Shown: positions 26,086-34,605 of the stretch, in pieces
Layout of the letters: each line of letters starts with the position of its first letter
Numbering within the stretch: position 1 is the first letter of the stretch
From: Paenibacillus pabuli
GTDB lineage: Bacteria; Bacillota; Bacilli; Paenibacillales; Paenibacillaceae
Reading direction: 5' to 3'
NCBI RefSeq assembly: GCF_039831995.1
Contig: NZ_JBDOIO010000003.1
Location: forward strand, 2,046,001 to 2,110,000
DNA: 64,000 bases
Program-made: the position numbers and the translations under genes
Notes under the pieces: generated by a model
What the model was told of the DNA's origin: nothing
Databases searched by the model: none
Seen by the model: the letters and a program-made list of their open reading frames with translations, nothing else

Positions 26086-26168
26086 CCACTTACACCTGCC
26101 TTTACATGTTCCATTCGACATTTTACAACAAAACCATGCAGAGTGTAAGTTCTCCTATAAAATAAACA

Positions 26169-26198
26169 AACCGCACAGCATAAGCTCACTGCGCGGTC
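26169..26198 (-). terminator. terminator of FAD oxidoreductase gene
   Basis: Minus-strand stem ACCGCGCAG/CTGTGCGGT (one mismatch) followed by TTGTTTATTTT, 27 bases after the stop codon. Confidence 0.75.
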
Positions 26199-26224
26199 TG
26201 TAGTATGGCTTGAAGAAGATTGGT

Positions 26225-27652
26225 TCAGCTGGGCATGCTGCTTTTTGCCCAAGATGCTGTGAATTCCGGTTCATTATAATCAAAAAATTGCTGCAGGATC
26301 GTCTCTCGATCATCCAGAAACAACTGGTCGGCTATAGCAGACACCAGCTTAGGAACTGCGCTCTTGGTACCGGAGATGGCAGAGGCGGACAGGCCACAGC
26401 TTGCCAGTGCGGAGTAATTGAAAACAAATAGCCCGTGCAGCTGTGACTCGCCTGCTTCACTTCGACTCGTCATGGCAAATCCGGAAGTAAGGAAGGGATG
26501 TGCATCCAGCAGCTCATTGCGGTGTTCAGCAGGCGCTTCATAACAATCCGCCCAACGAGCAATATGGCCTTCCACCAGTTTGAGTTCAGGCCGTAATGCG
26601 GGATCACTTCGCAGCCCCGTACTAATCACCAGAAAATCAAAAGAAAATTTTCCCTTGGGTGTTGTCACCACTGCTCCATTCTCGTTTGCTTCCACACCGA
26701 GCCAGGGTGAATTCAAATGCAGTTCAAAGCCCCGCCAGGCCGCTGCACGGTTGAACGTATCATTGGTTGGCGGTTGATTATATTGAAAAAAGTGCGATAT
26801 TACCGCATATTTCTCGGCTGCCCGTAATGCATGAAAACGTTCAATCATCCCGGATTGCTCCATCTGGCGTATGGGATTAACACTTGGAAGTTGATCTCTA
26901 CGCACAAACACATGGGCCTCAGTCACTCCTGCAGCGAGTGCAAAACTCGCGTTATCAAACGCGGAAGCCCCTCCCCCCAGCACGGCTATTCTTTTGCCGC
27001 GCAGCCGCTCAAAATCAATGGCCTCCGAAGTATGAGCATACAGATCTCTCGGAAGTCGTTCTGCAATCATGGGAGGTACGTGCCATTCTCCCCCTCCCTG
27101 TATGCCAGTAGCCAGCACGACCTTCCGCGCCAGCAGCGTACCCGAATCAACGCCGGAGCCCTCTACATGAAGTCGGTGAAGACCCTCAGAGGCGGGTTCA
27201 ATCAATTTCAGTTTGACTTCATTGATTACAGGCAGATTCAGCACGTCCCGATACCAGCGCAAATAATTCATCCAATCCCCGCGTGGAATCTTGTCCACCG
27301 CTTCCCAGCCTTCCGACCCAAACTGCGCCTCCCACCAGGAACGAAAGGTTAACGATGGAATACCCAGATCAATCGACGTCAGATGTTTAGGAGTACGCAA
27401 TGTCGTCATGCGGGCGTATGTCTCCCAGGGTCCCTCCATTCCGGCTTTATTTTCATCGATAACCAGAATATTAGAAATCCGCTCACGCAGCAGTCCAAAA
27501 GCAGCCCCCAGCCCGCTCTGTCCTCCTCCCACAATAATTACGTCATATACATGACCATCAGCATGTTCCGCAGCACGCACCCAGTTGGCACCGCCATAGG
27601 CCAAATATGCGAGATCTTCTTTTACACGTTGGTTCAAAGCTTCCAGGCTCAT
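26225..27652 (-). CDS. FAD/NAD(P)-binding monooxygenase-like oxidoreductase
   Basis: A 475-residue two-dinucleotide-binding flavoprotein. The FAD motif is VIIVGGGQSGLGAAFGLL (about residues 37-54); the NAD(P) motif is IAVLGGGASAFDNASFAL (about 213-230). The late region FLVISTGLRSDP is the third flavin contact. The order resembles flavin-containing or Baeyer-Villiger monooxygenases, although the fingerprint F-x-G-x3-H-x3-W/Y is not clearly present. Single gene. The substrate is unknown. Confidence 0.75.
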   Translation of the reverse strand: MSLEALNQRVKEDLAYLAYGGANWVRAAEHADGHVYDVIIVGGGQSGLGAAFGLLRERISNILVIDENKAGMEGPWETYARMTTLRTPKHLTSIDLGIPSLTFRSWWEAQFGSEGWEAVDKIPRGDWMNYLRWYRDVLNLPVINEVKLKLIEPASEGLHRLHVEGSGVDSGTLLARKVVLATGIQGGGEWHVPPMIAERLPRDLYAHTSEAIDFERLRGKRIAVLGGGASAFDNASFALAAGVTEAHVFVRRDQLPSVNPIRQMEQSGMIERFHALRAAEKYAVISHFFQYNQPPTNDTFNRAAAWRGFELHLNSPWLGVEANENGAVVTTPKGKFSFDFLVISTGLRSDPALRPELKLVEGHIARWADCYEAPAEHRNELLDAHPFLTSGFAMTSRSEAGESQLHGLFVFNYSALASCGLSASAISGTKSAVPKLVSAIADQLFLDDRETILQQFFDYNEPEFTASWAKSSMPS

Positions 27653-27937
27653 GACTCATCAACCCTTTCAAGGTACACTAATGGATCCGATCCACTCACG
27701 ATCAAACGTTAAGTCAATGTCATATTTCCATCCTTTTTAGAGCTATCAGTGCATAAACGACATATATATTAGCGTTAGTATATGGGTTACCTTTGTTTTT
27801 TTGAATATGACGGAAGCTTTATTGTCATCCATTCTAAAAATAGCTAACATGCTTGTTGATCTTTACGAAATAAACCCAGTAATAACCTACAGCCGCTACA
27901 ACGAAGTGGGATCTAATTGTCCATGACCCGCTAAGAT

Positions 27938-27973
27938 AAAAAACAGACCCGGGTTAAAGTTTCCGAATCTGTC
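27938..27973 (-). terminator. terminator after epimerase gene
   Basis: Minus-strand stem CAGATTCGG/CCGGGTCTG (three G-T pairs) followed by TTTTTTA, about 75 bases after the stop. Confidence 0.75.
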
Positions 27974-28007
27974 TATTGTCATAGGCAATGTTCTTATTTA
28001 ATTTGTT

Positions 28008-28025
28008 AGTGATTAATCAATTACT
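28008..28025. promoter_or_regulatory. TetR-type palindrome, copy 1
   Basis: AGTGATTAATCAATTACT. It is one of four related 18-mers centred on ATTGATCAAT around the TetR/epimerase pair; this copy has AATC in place of GATC and lies between the epimerase stop and its terminator. Confidence 0.5.
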
Positions 28026-28046
28026 TGTTGTCAAAAAAAATATAAT

Positions 28047-29000
28047 CTACTTCTTCTGAAGCTGCCCAATCGTTACAGCAATTCCTTCTTCAAATGGCGT
28101 CGCCTGTACTGGACCAATGTTACGCTCATACTTTTGCCGGCTTAGAACGAGAGGCTCCTTGGTTAGATATAACATCTCTACAATTTCTCTCATGACCGGC
28201 ACCCCTAGCCCGATTAGGGACAATCCTATTTTTCCTAATGCCATTACAGGTTTCGTTACACCCGCCGCCCTCTGTGCGATCCGTACGATGTCATTGCCTG
28301 CAATGATGCCTGCACCGGGTATATTCCAGTTCTGATCATATGTGTTCTCCCGGCTGGCGAGTTCTACTACCATAACAGCTGCGTCCGGCAGATAGATGTA
28401 TTCCCGTGGTGTTTCCATATTGCCGATAAAAAAGGCCATTTTCCCTTTTGCAATGGATTCAAGTGTTGATCCCAGATAAGAGGCTTCGTTCGCTGTCGGG
28501 CCATAATAATCAGGCAAACGCACAATCATGACTTGAGCTCTGGACCATCTGCTGCTGAATAACATCTGCTCATAGGCGAGTCTTGTTTTTCCTTTGCGGG
28601 TATGCGGCTGCTTCGGATGTTCTTCCGTTACCTCTTTCATTTGCCTTCTCCCGTAAGGGTAGATCCCATCGATGACCACGACTTTCAGACCGAGCTGTTC
28701 TGCGGCCTCCATAACGGATTCACCCAATGGCACAAGTTTGCTCTCCATCTCGTTGTACGGCACGTTGGCACAGTGGAACATCACGTCCGCTTCCCGGGAC
28801 GCAGCTACAATCTCACTCGGTTTAAAAGCATCGCCCACAGCGAGCTGAAGGTGACTTGGTGATCCCAGTTGTGCAGCAAGCTGTTCCAATTTGTGCCGTG
28901 AACGTCCATAGGCAACGGTTGCAATCCCCCGCTGAATCAATTCCTGTGTAATGGCAGCACCTGTTCCGCCTGTTGCACCAATAACGATCGCCTTTTTCAT
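28047..29000 (-). CDS. NAD-dependent epimerase/dehydratase-like protein
   Basis: A 317-residue extended/atypical SDR. The N-terminal cofactor loop is AIVIGATGGTGAAITQEL and strand 2 ends YGRSRHKLEQL (NADP-type Arg). VIDGIYPYGRR supplies the Y position but the classical Y-x3-K is not obvious, as in NAD(P)H-binding NmrA or atypical SDRs. GAGAGGATGTTTGGAG before the ATG at 29000 supports the start. Two copies of an 18-bp palindrome lie directly upstream, so control by the adjacent TetR protein is likely. Confidence 0.75.
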   Translation of the reverse strand: MKKAIVIGATGGTGAAITQELIQRGIATVAYGRSRHKLEQLAAQLGSPSHLQLAVGDAFKPSEIVAASREADVMFHCANVPYNEMESKLVPLGESVMEAAEQLGLKVVVIDGIYPYGRRQMKEVTEEHPKQPHTRKGKTRLAYEQMLFSSRWSRAQVMIVRLPDYYGPTANEASYLGSTLESIAKGKMAFFIGNMETPREYIYLPDAAVMVVELASRENTYDQNWNIPGAGIIAGNDIVRIAQRAAGVTKPVMALGKIGLSLIGLGVPVMREIVEMLYLTKEPLVLSRQKYERNIGPVQATPFEEGIAVTIGQLQKK

Positions 29001-29023
29001 CTCCAAACATCCTCTCTCCATTT

Positions 29024-29041
29024 AGTTATTGATCAATTACT
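29024..29041. promoter_or_regulatory. TetR-type palindrome, copy 2
   Basis: AGTTATTGATCAATTACT, 24 bases before the epimerase start; a near-perfect 18-bp dyad. Confidence 0.75.
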
Positions 29042-29073
29042 CACAACTCTTGAACACAATATAACGCATATTT

Positions 29074-29091
29074 AGTGATTGATCAATAACT
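29074..29091. promoter_or_regulatory. TetR-type palindrome, copy 3
   Basis: AGTGATTGATCAATAACT, exactly 50 bases from copy 2 and 28 bases after the TetR stop codon. Confidence 0.75.
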
Positions 29092-29118
29092 ATTTTGAAA
29101 AAGGGTATTTTACCCTTC

Positions 29119-29640
29119 CTATCTCTCTTTGAGCTCAGGCATATCCAGTGCAATCGAGACATTACATAACATGCCGATGGCCAAGAAAACCAATGTTCTT
29201 TGCTTTGCTTCAGCAATGCCGGCATTACTAAAAGCGTTCAAAACCATCGTTCTCACTTCACTAAAACCTTTTTGCATCGCCTGACGAATCACATCTTCCT
29301 GAATCGTCTGGGCTTGCATCTGAAGCAGGATTTCACTTTGATGCGATACCAAAATATTCTCGTATGCTTCAATCAATTCGTGCTCCAGCTGATCCGGTGT
29401 TGCCGTCTCCACAACAAGTCGAAACGAATCAATGACTCGCGTCCATGATACTTCCAGGGCAGACAGCAACAAGGCTTCCTTGGTTTTGAAAAAGCGAAAA
29501 ATATACGGTTGCGAAATTTGCGCCCTTTCAGCCACTTGCGCTGTTGTTGCACGGTAATATCCGATTTCTGCGAATACGTCGATTGCTGCCGAGATAATGT
29601 CATTCCGCCGATTGACTGATGCAGTGCTATCTTTAGCCAT
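29119..29640 (-). CDS. TetR-family transcriptional regulator
   Basis: A 173-residue TetR regulator. The N-terminal HTH is AAIDVFAEIGYYRATTAQVAERAQISQPYIFRFFKTKEALLL; the ligand domain follows (from about 60). AGAGGTG eight bases before the ATG at 29640 is the best start. A copy of the 18-bp palindrome is 25 bases upstream (autoregulation), and two more precede the epimerase gene downstream. Confidence 0.9.
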   Translation of the reverse strand: MAKDSTASVNRRNDIISAAIDVFAEIGYYRATTAQVAERAQISQPYIFRFFKTKEALLLSALEVSWTRVIDSFRLVVETATPDQLEHELIEAYENILVSHQSEILLQMQAQTIQEDVIRQAMQKGFSEVRTMVLNAFSNAGIAEAKQRTLVFLAIGMLCNVSIALDMPELKER

Positions 29641-29665
29641 GAACATTACACCTCTTATCCCTGTT

Positions 29666-29683
29666 ATTAATTGATCAATAGCT
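29666..29683. promoter_or_regulatory. TetR-type palindrome, copy 4 (autoregulatory)
   Basis: ATTAATTGATCAATAGCT, 25 bases before the TetR start codon. It shares the ATTGATCAAT core with copies 2 and 3. Confidence 0.7.
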
Positions 29684-30285
29684 AAAAGTATATAGGATAG
29701 CCGTAATCATTGCAAAAGTTCAACCTCTTCCCTTTTTAAGCCTGTCCGGATTATAACCATTTGGGTTTGCCTGAATCGGCTGATGAAATAACTGCTATTC
29801 ACATTCCCTACCTGTTGGCAGCCTCCATGACACTTGCCTCGCCACTTGCCTAACTCATGGCTTCCTCTATCCGTTTCTGAATGCAAAGATCACTTGTCAG
29901 TCCGCCTAGTAACCATTTTTTCGTTCAAGCCCAACAAACCCGCAGACGCTGGCTCAGGCCGCTGCAGGTTGTTGAATGATGTTCAGTCGGATCATTTAGT
30001 GGAATTCCGCAATAGCATTGATTCGCCACAATGGCCCAGCCATAAATTTTATTTTTAGTGAACGAAACTGGTGCCACAGCTTCTGTGCTCTCGAAACCGA
30101 AAAAGTGTGGGTTCATATCCAGGTTGCCCTGTTTGGAATCAGCTGCACATCATTACCCTGTATCCTGAATCTCCCTTTTTATACAAAAAGATTTTGGACG
30201 GGGTGTAATGAAAGTCTAGGGTAGCCATTTTCGCGACACTAGGAGACTGAAGCAGTTCCGTACGACGCGTTACAACACCGCTAGT
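29684..30285. other. 600-base gap without recognised gene
   Basis: No reading frame here has a ribosome binding site or family resemblance. The base composition is not especially AT-rich, so it may be decayed coding sequence. No RNA family was recognised. Confidence 0.4.
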
Positions 30286-31095
30286 TCACTGCTGTAGAAG
30301 ATTATTCAGTCTCATATCCGGAGTAATCTTGGGACAGCTGTTGCAATATCCATGAGAATGATCTCCATCGCCCACCTGATACGCCAGACAGCAATAACGA
30401 CGAATATAAAGCAGCGGTCCCTTCCACTTCGAATGTTCGAAAGGTTGAAGCTGGATGGCAAAAGGGTTGATTTCGGAGGGCTCTAACCACAAGTCCCGAT
30501 CCTGTTCGATCCGATTCAGCCTTCGCTCCGTTAACCGACCCCACTGACCCCTCATCAACCGGACATAGAGCTGTTGCACATTATGTGCAACCAAGCTCCA
30601 CATGACCCTCGGGCTTGCCTCTGTCACCTCGGCTACTGATTGAAAAAGCTGGTCCAAGTGCTGCTTTAATCCATCCTTAAGAATGTCTATTTCTATTCTC
30701 CGCTGATCCGGATCTTCGCTGCCTTGCAGCGAAGCACTCTCCAATAGAGTTTTGTATCGCATCCCACCTGATCCGTTTAGTTCAAACCGCACCGTCTCGT
30801 CAACTATACTCAATCGGGCATCGTACAGACTGAAGGCAGAGATCACCGCCATCACAAATACCGAATAACGCTTGGCAAAAAGTGTACCAACGGCAATGGC
30901 CCCTTTTCCCCTCAGTTTAAGTCCCTGCTGGATGGCCTGTTCATGCAGGATTAACATCCGCTTCTCTTCGTCCAGCAAATCCTTTGCACAGAAAGGATAT
31001 AGAGAATCTTCACGCATATCTCCGATTGAAGTTACGAAAAAGTTCCGTAATGTGTCCGTCATTTCCAAATGGTCAGAGTCTCGAATACTTCCCAT
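30286..31095 (-). CDS. FhuF-like ferric-siderophore reductase
   Basis: A 269-residue FhuF-type protein. The C-terminus holds the four-Cys 2Fe-2S motif: CC (in RRYCCLAYQV) and YCNSCPKI. The spacing between the CC pair and the C-x2-C pair is 14 residues, longer than the 10 of E. coli FhuF, with GDGDHSHG between. FhuF reduces iron in hydroxamate siderophores in the cytoplasm so it can be released. The start codon directly follows the stop of the substrate-binding-protein gene, so the two form an operon for siderophore uptake and reduction. Confidence 0.8.
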   Translation of the reverse strand: MGSIRDSDHLEMTDTLRNFFVTSIGDMREDSLYPFCAKDLLDEEKRMLILHEQAIQQGLKLRGKGAIAVGTLFAKRYSVFVMAVISAFSLYDARLSIVDETVRFELNGSGGMRYKTLLESASLQGSEDPDQRRIEIDILKDGLKQHLDQLFQSVAEVTEASPRVMWSLVAHNVQQLYVRLMRGQWGRLTERRLNRIEQDRDLWLEPSEINPFAIQLQPFEHSKWKGPLLYIRRYCCLAYQVGDGDHSHGYCNSCPKITPDMRLNNLLQQ

Positions 31096-32061
31096 CTACT
31101 CAATCATTTTCTCAACTTCGTCCATAATTTCACTTCGGCCCATTACTCCCCATCCCTTGAACAACCAGAAAGAGTCTGTCTCATAGACCTGATCTGCCTG
31201 AACGGCCGGAACCTGCTTCCAGAGCGAGCTCTCGTTCATGCTGTTCAGATAGTCCTGTCCGTTAGGATCAACTTCAAGAACGACGAAGTTTGCATCAATA
31301 TCAGAAATTTTCTCCATGGAGAGATCTTCACGTTGTTCAGAAGGTGTCACAGCAGTAGGTTCAAACCCCAAATCATGATACAGGAGTGTGTTGGTGGGGT
31401 GTCCTTTTGACGCATAGATTTGCAGATTCTTCTCTCTTACCCGCAAGTAAGCGAGCTTTTTCTGATCCAGTTGCGCGATCTTCTCCTTTAATTGAGCAGC
31501 CCGTTGCTCCACCTCGCCCATTTTCTCTTTGGCCAGATCCACCTTGTCGTACATTTCTGCAATTGTCAACAGATCCTGAGTCCAGTATGTGGTGTCATCT
31601 TCATAATCCAGCCATTCATTGCCCAGTACCACGGTTGGAGCAATCTTCTCCAGCTGTTCATATGTATTTTCAGCCGTTCGACTCTCAATGAGAATAACAT
31701 CCGGGTTGACAGCAACGATCGCCTCCAGATTCGGACTGTCCGCTGAACCTACCGTAGGAACCCCTTCCAGCTGGTCTGCAAAATAAGGCAGGTAATCTCC
31801 GCCGTAGCGTACTTCCACATTGACGCCTGCAGGTTTCTCGCCGATGGCGAGCATATGATCAATATAAGCCGCGGACAAAACAACCATGCGTTCTATCTTT
31901 TTTGGCACCACCGCTGTTCCTTTCAGATGCTCAATCGATTGTGTGTCATTCTCTTGTGCGGATGTGCCCTGATTGGATTGGGCTGCTTCCGGTGCCTTGC
32001 CACATGCGCTCAAAACAAGTATTAGAAGTACCGAAAATATAAAAATACTCTGTCTTAACAT
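31096..32061 (-). CDS. iron-siderophore ABC transporter binding lipoprotein
   Basis: A 321-residue type III periplasmic-binding lipoprotein of the FhuD/BtuF group. The signal peptide ends in the lipobox LVLSACG (lipidated Cys at 20). The protein then has a Ser/Gln/Asn-rich linker, IERMVVLSAAYIDHMLAIGEKPAGV (lobe 1), a long backbone helix and PDVILIESRTAENTYEQLEKIAPTV (typical heme/siderophore binder). A Fur box overlaps the promoter region. No permease or ATPase gene is adjacent, so membrane partners must be encoded elsewhere. Confidence 0.9.
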   Translation of the reverse strand: MLRQSIFIFSVLLILVLSACGKAPEAAQSNQGTSAQENDTQSIEHLKGTAVVPKKIERMVVLSAAYIDHMLAIGEKPAGVNVEVRYGGDYLPYFADQLEGVPTVGSADSPNLEAIVAVNPDVILIESRTAENTYEQLEKIAPTVVLGNEWLDYEDDTTYWTQDLLTIAEMYDKVDLAKEKMGEVEQRAAQLKEKIAQLDQKKLAYLRVREKNLQIYASKGHPTNTLLYHDLGFEPTAVTPSEQREDLSMEKISDIDANFVVLEVDPNGQDYLNSMNESSLWKQVPAVQADQVYETDSFWLFKGWGVMGRSEIMDEVEKMIE

Positions 32062-32091
32062 CTGTTATAGATCCCCTCTGCTATTTAATAA

Positions 32092-32106
32092 TAATAATCA
32101 TTATCA
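32092..32106 (-). promoter_or_regulatory. Fur box upstream of binding-protein gene
   Basis: Minus strand TGATAATGATTATTA, a 7-1-7 Fur box with 13 of 15 positions matching TGATAATNATTATCA, 31 bases before the start codon. Confidence 0.8.
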
Positions 32107-32169
32107 CTATAATAGAAAAAGGGAATCCCTCTTACAATGGAATATCTCACCTTCCTTGCTTGCAGCATA

Positions 32170-33777
32170 TCACCTTACCGAAATTCCAACCTGGTTGGCT
32201 ACATAACGCATGGCCCACATCCGTCCGGTAGGTCCAAGTGTTTTGAAGAACATATCACCTGCATCGTAAACCCGCCCCTCTTTCACTGCATCCAGTGCCA
32301 GCCAACGTTCGGATTGTTGCAATTGTCTCCACCTGGTACTCGCTTCTGCAGTTGGATCGATCATGACAAAAATATGATCTGCCTTGTATAGTTCCAAACG
32401 GTCAAGGTCAGCTTCCATAACCCATTTCTTCATCGGGAAACCTTCAGGTAAATGGAATGGCAAATCATTATAAAGCAGAGCCCCTGTCTGGTTCGTCTTA
32501 CCATACATCCGGTAGAACGCAGCGGTTATTCGTATAAACATCGCGCTCTGGGGTCCCCATCTGGACTGCATTTTCCGGTGCAGAAGTTGCCTCAAGTCGG
32601 CATGCTGCTCCCTCCAGCGTTCCGCCTGGTCCGCGCGCCCCAGAATATCTGCCATTTCCACAAGTCTTTCACCAACTTCGTTTGTGTGTTTGATCATGGC
32701 GGTCGGTGCAATATGATGCAAAGCTTCATCCGGTGCGCAGCGATCACTCGTAAGAATTAGATCCGGTTTGACCTGTTTCAATCGGTCATAGTTTCCGGTC
32801 AGTCCGTCTAGTTGAATATCTTCTGGAACATTGGTATCAAGTTCAGGAACCCTCGTGTGACGTAAAACCCTTTGATTATAGGATAAGATGATCACAGGCT
32901 TAAGCCCCAACGTAACGATATAATCGTCCAGCCCATAATATAAGGTGGCAATTCGGTTCACTCTCTTTTTCATATACATTGTCGGAGCAACACCCTCGGA
33001 TTTTTTGAATATGCGACTGAAATAATGCTCATCCCTGTAACCGACCTGTTCCCCAATGTCCCTGATCTTGTCTGACGAGAACAAAAGCTGTTTGGCTTTG
33101 GACATACGCTGTTTTAGCACATACTCCATCGGAGTCATGTTGAATTGCAGTTTAAACGTCCGAATAAAATGGTTTACACTTAGTCCTGCCATCCGGGACA
33201 TATGGTCAAGCCGAATTTTGTTCATATAATGACGAGTCATGTATTCTATGGCCTGCTCCATACCCGTGACGGGGGGACTTTCTTGTTTCACACTTGCCAT
33301 AAGTCTGATTAACAACTGATGCAGAAGGTGTTTTCTGCGATTATTGTCCATGCTTTTCCTCAATGAAGTAACTCTCTCTGTTGTTAAGGTCTGCATCCTT
33401 TCATCAAATTCCGGCAAATCGGAAGACAGATTCAATTTGCCCGTCAACGTGAATTCAGGTTGCCTAACGAACCAGTTATTTTGGGAACGTGTCAGCTCAA
33501 CACAAGAAAATAAAATGATTTCATATCGGGCTGGTTCTTCGGAGTATGTCCTAAACTCCACACGCATTTCCGGCTTCAGCAGAAACCAGTCCCCCGGTGC
33601 CGCTGTGTGTACGGCATCATCAATCATCAGAATTCCTTTTCCAGTAACTACTCTGCATATGGCATACCTTTCCCAGTTTCTTTGTTTGACCACTCCAGGG
33701 TCCACTACATATTTACACACGTGAACCGAAGAGATGAATAGCTGTTCAAGCCTTTTAAGCGACATTTTTTCTTCCAT
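32170..33777 (-). CDS. AraC-type regulator with siderophore-binding domain (Btr-like)
   Basis: A 535-residue fusion. The N-terminal region (about 1-150) is a cupin-like AraC sensor. The middle (about 165-275) is the AraC DNA-binding domain with IRLDHMSRMAGLSVNHFIRTFK and IGEQVGYRDEHYFSRIFKKSEG. The C-terminal 260 residues resemble a siderophore-binding protein (VILSYNQRVLRHTRVPELDT, LKQVKPDLILTS). This layout is that of Bacillus Btr, which activates uptake genes when bound to ferric siderophore. It is encoded just upstream of the binding-protein gene, facing the same way, and probably activates it. Start codons at 33801, 33777 and 33765 are all possible; CGGAGA favours 33777. Confidence 0.85.
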   Translation of the reverse strand: MEEKMSLKRLEQLFISSVHVCKYVVDPGVVKQRNWERYAICRVVTGKGILMIDDAVHTAAPGDWFLLKPEMRVEFRTYSEEPARYEIILFSCVELTRSQNNWFVRQPEFTLTGKLNLSSDLPEFDERMQTLTTERVTSLRKSMDNNRRKHLLHQLLIRLMASVKQESPPVTGMEQAIEYMTRHYMNKIRLDHMSRMAGLSVNHFIRTFKLQFNMTPMEYVLKQRMSKAKQLLFSSDKIRDIGEQVGYRDEHYFSRIFKKSEGVAPTMYMKKRVNRIATLYYGLDDYIVTLGLKPVIILSYNQRVLRHTRVPELDTNVPEDIQLDGLTGNYDRLKQVKPDLILTSDRCAPDEALHHIAPTAMIKHTNEVGERLVEMADILGRADQAERWREQHADLRQLLHRKMQSRWGPQSAMFIRITAAFYRMYGKTNQTGALLYNDLPFHLPEGFPMKKWVMEADLDRLELYKADHIFVMIDPTAEASTRWRQLQQSERWLALDAVKEGRVYDAGDMFFKTLGPTGRMWAMRYVANQVGISVR

Positions 33778-33871
33778 GCGATATATCTTCTCCGTTCTCA
33801 TCCAAATTGCCTGATTAAAAGTGCAACCGGCACAACAATCCCTTCTATATCACTAAACTGATCCTAATTAT

Positions 33872-33892
33872 AAATGATAATTCTCAATAACA
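33872..33892. promoter_or_regulatory. probable Fur box upstream of Btr-like gene
   Basis: The plus strand AATGATAATTCTCAATAAC contains GATAAT followed by TCTCAA, a partial Fur 19-mer, about 100 bases before the regulator start. Confidence 0.5.
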
Positions 33893-34012
33893 ACAAAGAT
33901 TGATATGATCCAGCTATTCTGGAGACCATAAAACAGGAAAAGACATAAGGCTTAATCCACACAAATCCCTTTTTTGGTCCCATGTGTTGCAAAATAAAAA
34001 TAGGCATGATAT

Positions 34013-34045
34013 ATTGATTGAGCCATCAATGATTGACTAGTCAAT
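34013..34045. promoter_or_regulatory. adjacent palindromes upstream of marR-nitroreductase operon
   Basis: ATTGAT-N6-ATCAAT (34013-34030) is followed one base later by the perfect 14-mer ATTGACTAGTCAAT (34032-34045), about 110 bases before the MarR start. They are likely operators for the downstream MarR protein. Confidence 0.5.
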
Positions 34046-34154
34046 TTTTGAGGTATCCATTATTTTTTCAACACTGGCACTGTAAAATGGCCACAATCGG
34101 ATTGTGTCAACATAAGCCGTTGTTCATGTCCAGATTCACCCGGGAGGTCTAGTC

Positions 34155-34574
34155 ATGACACGTATCGTTTCCAAAGAAGAGCAGATCATTAATCTGCTGA
34201 ATGCTCTTGGCAACAAAATCAGCCCCAAGTTCGAGCGATGCACAGGGATCAGTTCTTCCCGCTTTGAGATTTTGTACGAATTGGACCAGGTCGACGAGAT
34301 CAACCAATCGATGCTGCAAAAAATGATTAATATTGATAGTGCCGCCATTACCCGCCATTTGAAGCAGCTCGAAGCTGACGGCATGGTGAGCAGACGTAAA
34401 AATCCGGAAGACAACCGGGTTACCTTTGTTCGTCTGACCGAGGATGGCCGGAGACATATTGACGGTTACAAAGTGGAGAAGAAGAATTTCATTCATCAGA
34501 TATTACATGATTTCAATAAGGATGAGATTCAGGCACTTGCAAACTACCTGGAACGCATGCAGAACAATTTCTGA
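34155..34574 (+). CDS. MarR-family transcriptional regulator
   Basis: A 139-residue MarR regulator. The winged helix includes MLQKMINIDSAAITRHLKQLEADGMVSRRKNPEDNRVTFVRLT, where D-N-R is the conserved wing motif. A Cys at about residue 29 (FERCTGISSSRFEIL) sits where some thiol-sensing MarR proteins have one. GGGAGG precedes the ATG. It is the first gene of an operon with a nitroreductase and an ABM monooxygenase, so quinone or electrophile sensing (as in Bacillus MhqR and YodB) is inferred. Confidence 0.88.
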   Translation: MTRIVSKEEQIINLLNALGNKISPKFERCTGISSSRFEILYELDQVDEINQSMLQKMINIDSAAITRHLKQLEADGMVSRRKNPEDNRVTFVRLTEDGRRHIDGYKVEKKNFIHQILHDFNKDEIQALANYLERMQNNF

Positions 34575-34605
34575 TAATTTTTTATATAGAGGAGAGATCC
34601 ATTTA

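Larger units (their letters stand above)
27653..28046. other. intergenic region with terminator and one TetR-type site
   Basis: About 390 bases without a credible gene. It holds the promoter region of the FAD oxidoreductase, the terminator at 27938-27973 and a TetR-type palindrome at 28008-28025. Confidence 0.5.
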
